This document shows positions 4,729 to 7,036 of a stretch of DNA of 7,036 bases, one piece after another. This DNA is from an uncultured Collinsella sp. (lineage in GTDB: Bacteria; Actinomycetota; Coriobacteriia; Coriobacteriales; Coriobacteriaceae). The translations under genes and the position numbers were made by a program. Position 1 is the stretch's first letter. The number at the start of each line of letters is the position of its first letter. The stretch spans positions 1-7,036 of the forward strand of contig URGG01000093.1 of assembly GCA_900547345.1 (NCBI GenBank), read 5' to 3'. The notes below the pieces were generated by a model. That model worked only from the letters and a program-made list of their open reading frames with translations, ran no database searches and was not told the origin of the DNA.

Positions 4729-6429
4729 TTATTCGCCGGCGGGCGGTTGTGGTGCGGGCGAAGACGGGGTCGAGCCCTCGCCACCATCCTGGCGCGGCTT
4801 GCGGGAACGGCGACGGCGACGGCGCTTTTGACCCTGGTCGGCCGAGCCCTCGCCACCGCGCGGCTCGCGCGGCTCGCGCTCGTCGCGAGCGGCGCCACGC
4901 GAAGCCTTGGCAGCCGCTCCCCCGCCATCTCCGGGACGACGGCGCGTGACCTTGACCTCGCCATCCGAGACCTGATCGGCCACAGAGGGCACTGAAGGCT
5001 TCTGCTGCGCGCCCGAGGAATGGCGACGGCGCGGACGCGGCGCGCGCTCCTCCTCGCCACGTGACTTGCCGCCCTTGTCGACAGGCGCATCGGAGGCCGA
5101 GGCGCCCTTGGAAGCGGCACCGGCCTCGCGAGCAGCTGCGGCGCGGAAGGCGTCCTCGCGCTCCTCGCTCGATAGATGACGGCGGCGGCGACGTGTGGGG
5201 TTCATGCCGCCGCCGCGATTCTGCTGCTGGGGCTGCTGAACCTCGCGCTCGCGAGAGGCGTTCTTGCCCGCGGCTGCAACCTCGGTAGCATCGCCCGAGC
5301 CCGCGCGCTTGCGACGGCGACGGCCATCGGCTGCCCCCTCGGCCTCGGGTGTCTCGGCCTTACCGCGGCCCTTTCCGCGGCCACGACCCTCGCCCTGGCT
5401 CTGACCGGCACGGGCATCGGAATCAGCATCACGGCGACGGCGCTTGGGCATCGACGTGCCGGCCAGACGGTCGGCACTCGACAGGCCATCGCCCACGTCG
5501 ACGCCGTTCTCGCGGTCGAGCTCCATGAGCGCCAGACGCATCTCGGGCGACTCAATGCGCTCGAGCACGTCGCGCGTCACGCAGTCGGGGCGGCAGTTGC
5601 AGCCCTGCTCGGCGGCCTTCTTTTTGCAGCCCTCCGAGCACGTCATATCGGCCAGGTTGACCTTAAAGACTTTGCCGTTCTCCAGGCGCAGCACCAGCTG
5701 CTCACGCGGCGTGTCATACTCCTGGATACGCGCCTTGCCAAGCGGCGTATCGATGAGCGTCTTCTTTTTGGGCGCACGGCTCTTAAAGTCCTTGTAGGCC
5801 TCGAACTCGTAGCGCAGGCAGCACATCAGACGACCGCACACGCCGCTGATCTTGGAGGAATTGAGCGGCAGGTCCTGCTCTTTTGCCATGCGAATCGAGA
5901 CGGGCTCAAACTGTCCGCCAAAGCGCGTGCAGCAGAGCTCCTGCCCGCATTGGGCATAGCCACCCACCAGGCGGGTCTCGTCGCGCACGCCGATCTGGCG
6001 CATGTCGACGCGAATGTGCAGCGTCGAGGACAGATCCTTGACGAGCTGGCGAAAATCGACGCGCTCCTCGGCCGCAAAGTAGAACACGGCCTTCTCGCCG
6101 CCAAACAGGTACTCGACGCCCACCGGCTTCATCTCGAGGTCGAGCTCTTTGACCAGACGGCGGAAGTCGACCATGGCTTCGTCGCCCTGGATGGCTAGGT
6201 CGTCCGCAAGCTGCAGGTCGATGTCGCTCGCCACGCGCAGCACGGGCTTGAGCGGCTGACCGATCTCGTCTTGCGGCACCTCGAAGGGATCGGCCGTGAC
6301 CAGGCCGATCTCGGTTCCGCGCTCGGTGGAACAAATGGCATAATCGGCCTCGAGGATATCCAGATCCTGCGGGTCGAACCACAGGTCGCGCGAGGCGTAG
6401 GTAAACTTAACGGGTACAACTAACGGCAT
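4729..6429 (-). CDS. ricT: PSP1-domain protein RicT (YaaT) with long Arg-rich tail
   Basis: The first 250 or so residues of this 566-aa protein match RicT/YaaT. In Bacillus subtilis RicT works with RicA and RicF, carries Fe-S clusters and directs RNase Y processing of mRNA. Seen here are the family core QCGQELCCTRFGG (C161, C166, C167) and SSKISGVCGRLMCCLRYE (C198, C203, C204). Two features are odd. An added cluster C264-x3-C268-x8-C277-x-C279-x3-C283 could bind zinc or Fe-S. Beyond residue 305 lies a disordered tail of about 260 residues with basic patches at 329-333, 370-375, 413-417, 465-469, 496-498 and 535-541, plus an RG-rich stretch at 349-357. Bacillus YaaT is 275 aa and lacks such a tail. 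AGGAAGG (6437-6443) lies 7 nt before the ATG. The start overlaps the holB stop, so the two are translationally coupled. RicA and RicF partners are not visible. Confidence 0.92.
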   Translation of the reverse strand: MPLVVPVKFTYASRDLWFDPQDLDILEADYAICSTERGTEIGLVTADPFEVPQDEIGQPLKPVLRVASDIDLQLADDLAIQGDEAMVDFRRLVKELDLEMKPVGVEYLFGGEKAVFYFAAEERVDFRQLVKDLSSTLHIRVDMRQIGVRDETRLVGGYAQCGQELCCTRFGGQFEPVSIRMAKEQDLPLNSSKISGVCGRLMCCLRYEFEAYKDFKSRAPKKKTLIDTPLGKARIQEYDTPREQLVLRLENGKVFKVNLADMTCSEGCKKKAAEQGCNCRPDCVTRDVLERIESPEMRLALMELDRENGVDVGDGLSSADRLAGTSMPKRRRRDADSDARAGQSQGEGRGRGKGRGKAETPEAEGAADGRRRRKRAGSGDATEVAAAGKNASREREVQQPQQQNRGGGMNPTRRRRRHLSSEEREDAFRAAAAREAGAASKGASASDAPVDKGGKSRGEEERAPRPRRRHSSGAQQKPSVPSVADQVSDGEVKVTRRRPGDGGGAAAKASRGAARDEREPREPRGGEGSADQGQKRRRRRRSRKPRQDGGEGSTPSSPAPQPPAGE

Positions 6430-7036
6430 TTCAGTGCCTTCCTGATATCGAACAGCATGACCTCGATGGCCAGCTGGGGAGTAACGTTTCTGGCGATGTT
6501 GCGCTCGGCGGTCGCGACTGCCTCGAGCGCCCGCGTGGCACCCGCAACATTGGTCGCGGCGGCAAGCCGCCCGATCGTGTCGCGCACGTCCTCGTTCACC
6601 ACGTCGGCTGCCTCGTCCTGAAGCGTCAGCAGCACGTCGCGCATGAGCGTCCGCGCGCTCGCCAGCGCTTCCATGATACCCGAACGCTCGCGCGCGTTGA
6701 GTTCGCGCTTGTTGCGGTCCTCAAGCTGCTTCAATGCTCCACGCGACAGGTAGTCGGCGTTTTGCTCGAGCACCTTTTCCTGCGTGGACTTGACCTCGGC
6801 GAGCGGCGCCTTAACGGCGACGATGAGCGACTTGGCGCGGCTGAGCACGTCGGCCTCGTCGGCGGCGATGAGCGAATCGATGGCGCGAACCATCTGACGG
6901 CGAGCGTCCTGGCGCTCGGCGCTCTTGAGGAACTCGATGCCACGCGCGGGGCTTCCCGCTACTGCGACGGCCATGCGGCAACGCGCAGGGTCCTGACCGG
7001 TGGCGCGGCTCACGGCCTGCGCGGCGACGGCGGGCG
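6420..7036 (-). CDS. holB: DNA polymerase III subunit delta' (3' part)
   Basis: Only the C-terminal 204 residues are in the window; the frame is open to base 7036 and continues beyond. The product would be the clamp-loader subunit that, with tau and delta, loads the sliding clamp for chromosome replication. The visible part begins near the end of the AAA+ region (ATGQDPARCRMAVAVAGSPARG, the small helical domain) and continues into the all-helical collar domain ending AIEVMLFDIRKALK, typical of HolB C-termini. A GTG at 7011-7013 is internal, not the true start, because the preceding codons fit the same protein. It overlaps ricT by 10 bp. This holB–ricT order is common in Gram-positives, often after tmk, which would lie upstream of the window. 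Confidence 0.88.
   Translation of the reverse strand, partial: PAVAAQAVSRATGQDPARCRMAVAVAGSPARGIEFLKSAERQDARRQMVRAIDSLIAADEADVLSRAKSLIVAVKAPLAEVKSTQEKVLEQNADYLSRGALKQLEDRNKRELNARERSGIMEALASARTLMRDVLLTLQDEAADVVNEDVRDTIGRLAAATNVAGATRALEAVATAERNIARNVTPQLAIEVMLFDIRKALKCR

Noticed and set aside
5176..6198. Plus-strand open frame of 340 codons opposite ricT
   Set aside because: It is antisense to a confident gene in high-GC DNA, its predicted protein is Ala/Leu/Arg-biased with no recognisable domain, and no ribosome binding site supports its start.

Overview
The window looks like chromosomal DNA of a GC-rich Gram-positive actinobacterium. Coriobacteriia is most likely, and Collinsella or a close relative is my best guess. 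The reasons are a long-form HPF, a holB–ricT pair, high-GC codon choice, and an accessory protein of a style I associate with that class. The taxon is an inference; no 16S or other diagnostic gene is present.

All five recognisable genes plus the accessory gene lie on the minus strand, so transcription runs from high to low coordinates. From the right edge: the 3' part of holB (DNA polymerase III delta', cut by the window edge) overlaps ricT by 10 bp. RicT is a PSP1-domain protein with an extra five-cysteine cluster and a very long arginine-rich tail. A 102-bp gap with two hairpins follows. The second hairpin buries the Shine-Dalgarno of comF. comF is then tightly coupled to an unnamed gene for a protein with a DUF559/Vsr-like nuclease fold and possibly an AbiEi-like front half; the comF stop codon touches that gene's ribosome binding site.

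Below it is a 750-bp stretch without a confident gene. It holds an AT-rich 217-bp block bounded by 47-bp imperfect inverted repeats (2448-2664), a hairpin, a good minus-strand promoter with a perfect TATAAT (2298-2326), and a leader of about 340 nt. The leader feeds an orphan solute-binding-type lipoprotein gene (956-1948). A hairpin terminator candidate (861-889) closes that unit. A separate 317-bp intergenic region precedes hpf, which makes the ribosome hibernation factor. Two further hairpins lie after hpf at the left edge.

Functionally, holB–ricT is a housekeeping replication/RNA-processing pair, comF is a competence-type phosphoribosyltransferase, and hpf is a stationary-phase ribosome protector. 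comF and hpf are near each other in many Gram-positives, for example around comFC and yvyD in Bacillus. Here the DUF559-like gene, the inverted-repeat block and the lipoprotein gene sit between them, which makes 1949-3808 the accessory-looking part of the window. The most unusual material is the inverted-repeat block beside the DUF559-like gene, the SD-masking hairpin of comF, and the Cys cluster plus basic tail of RicT.
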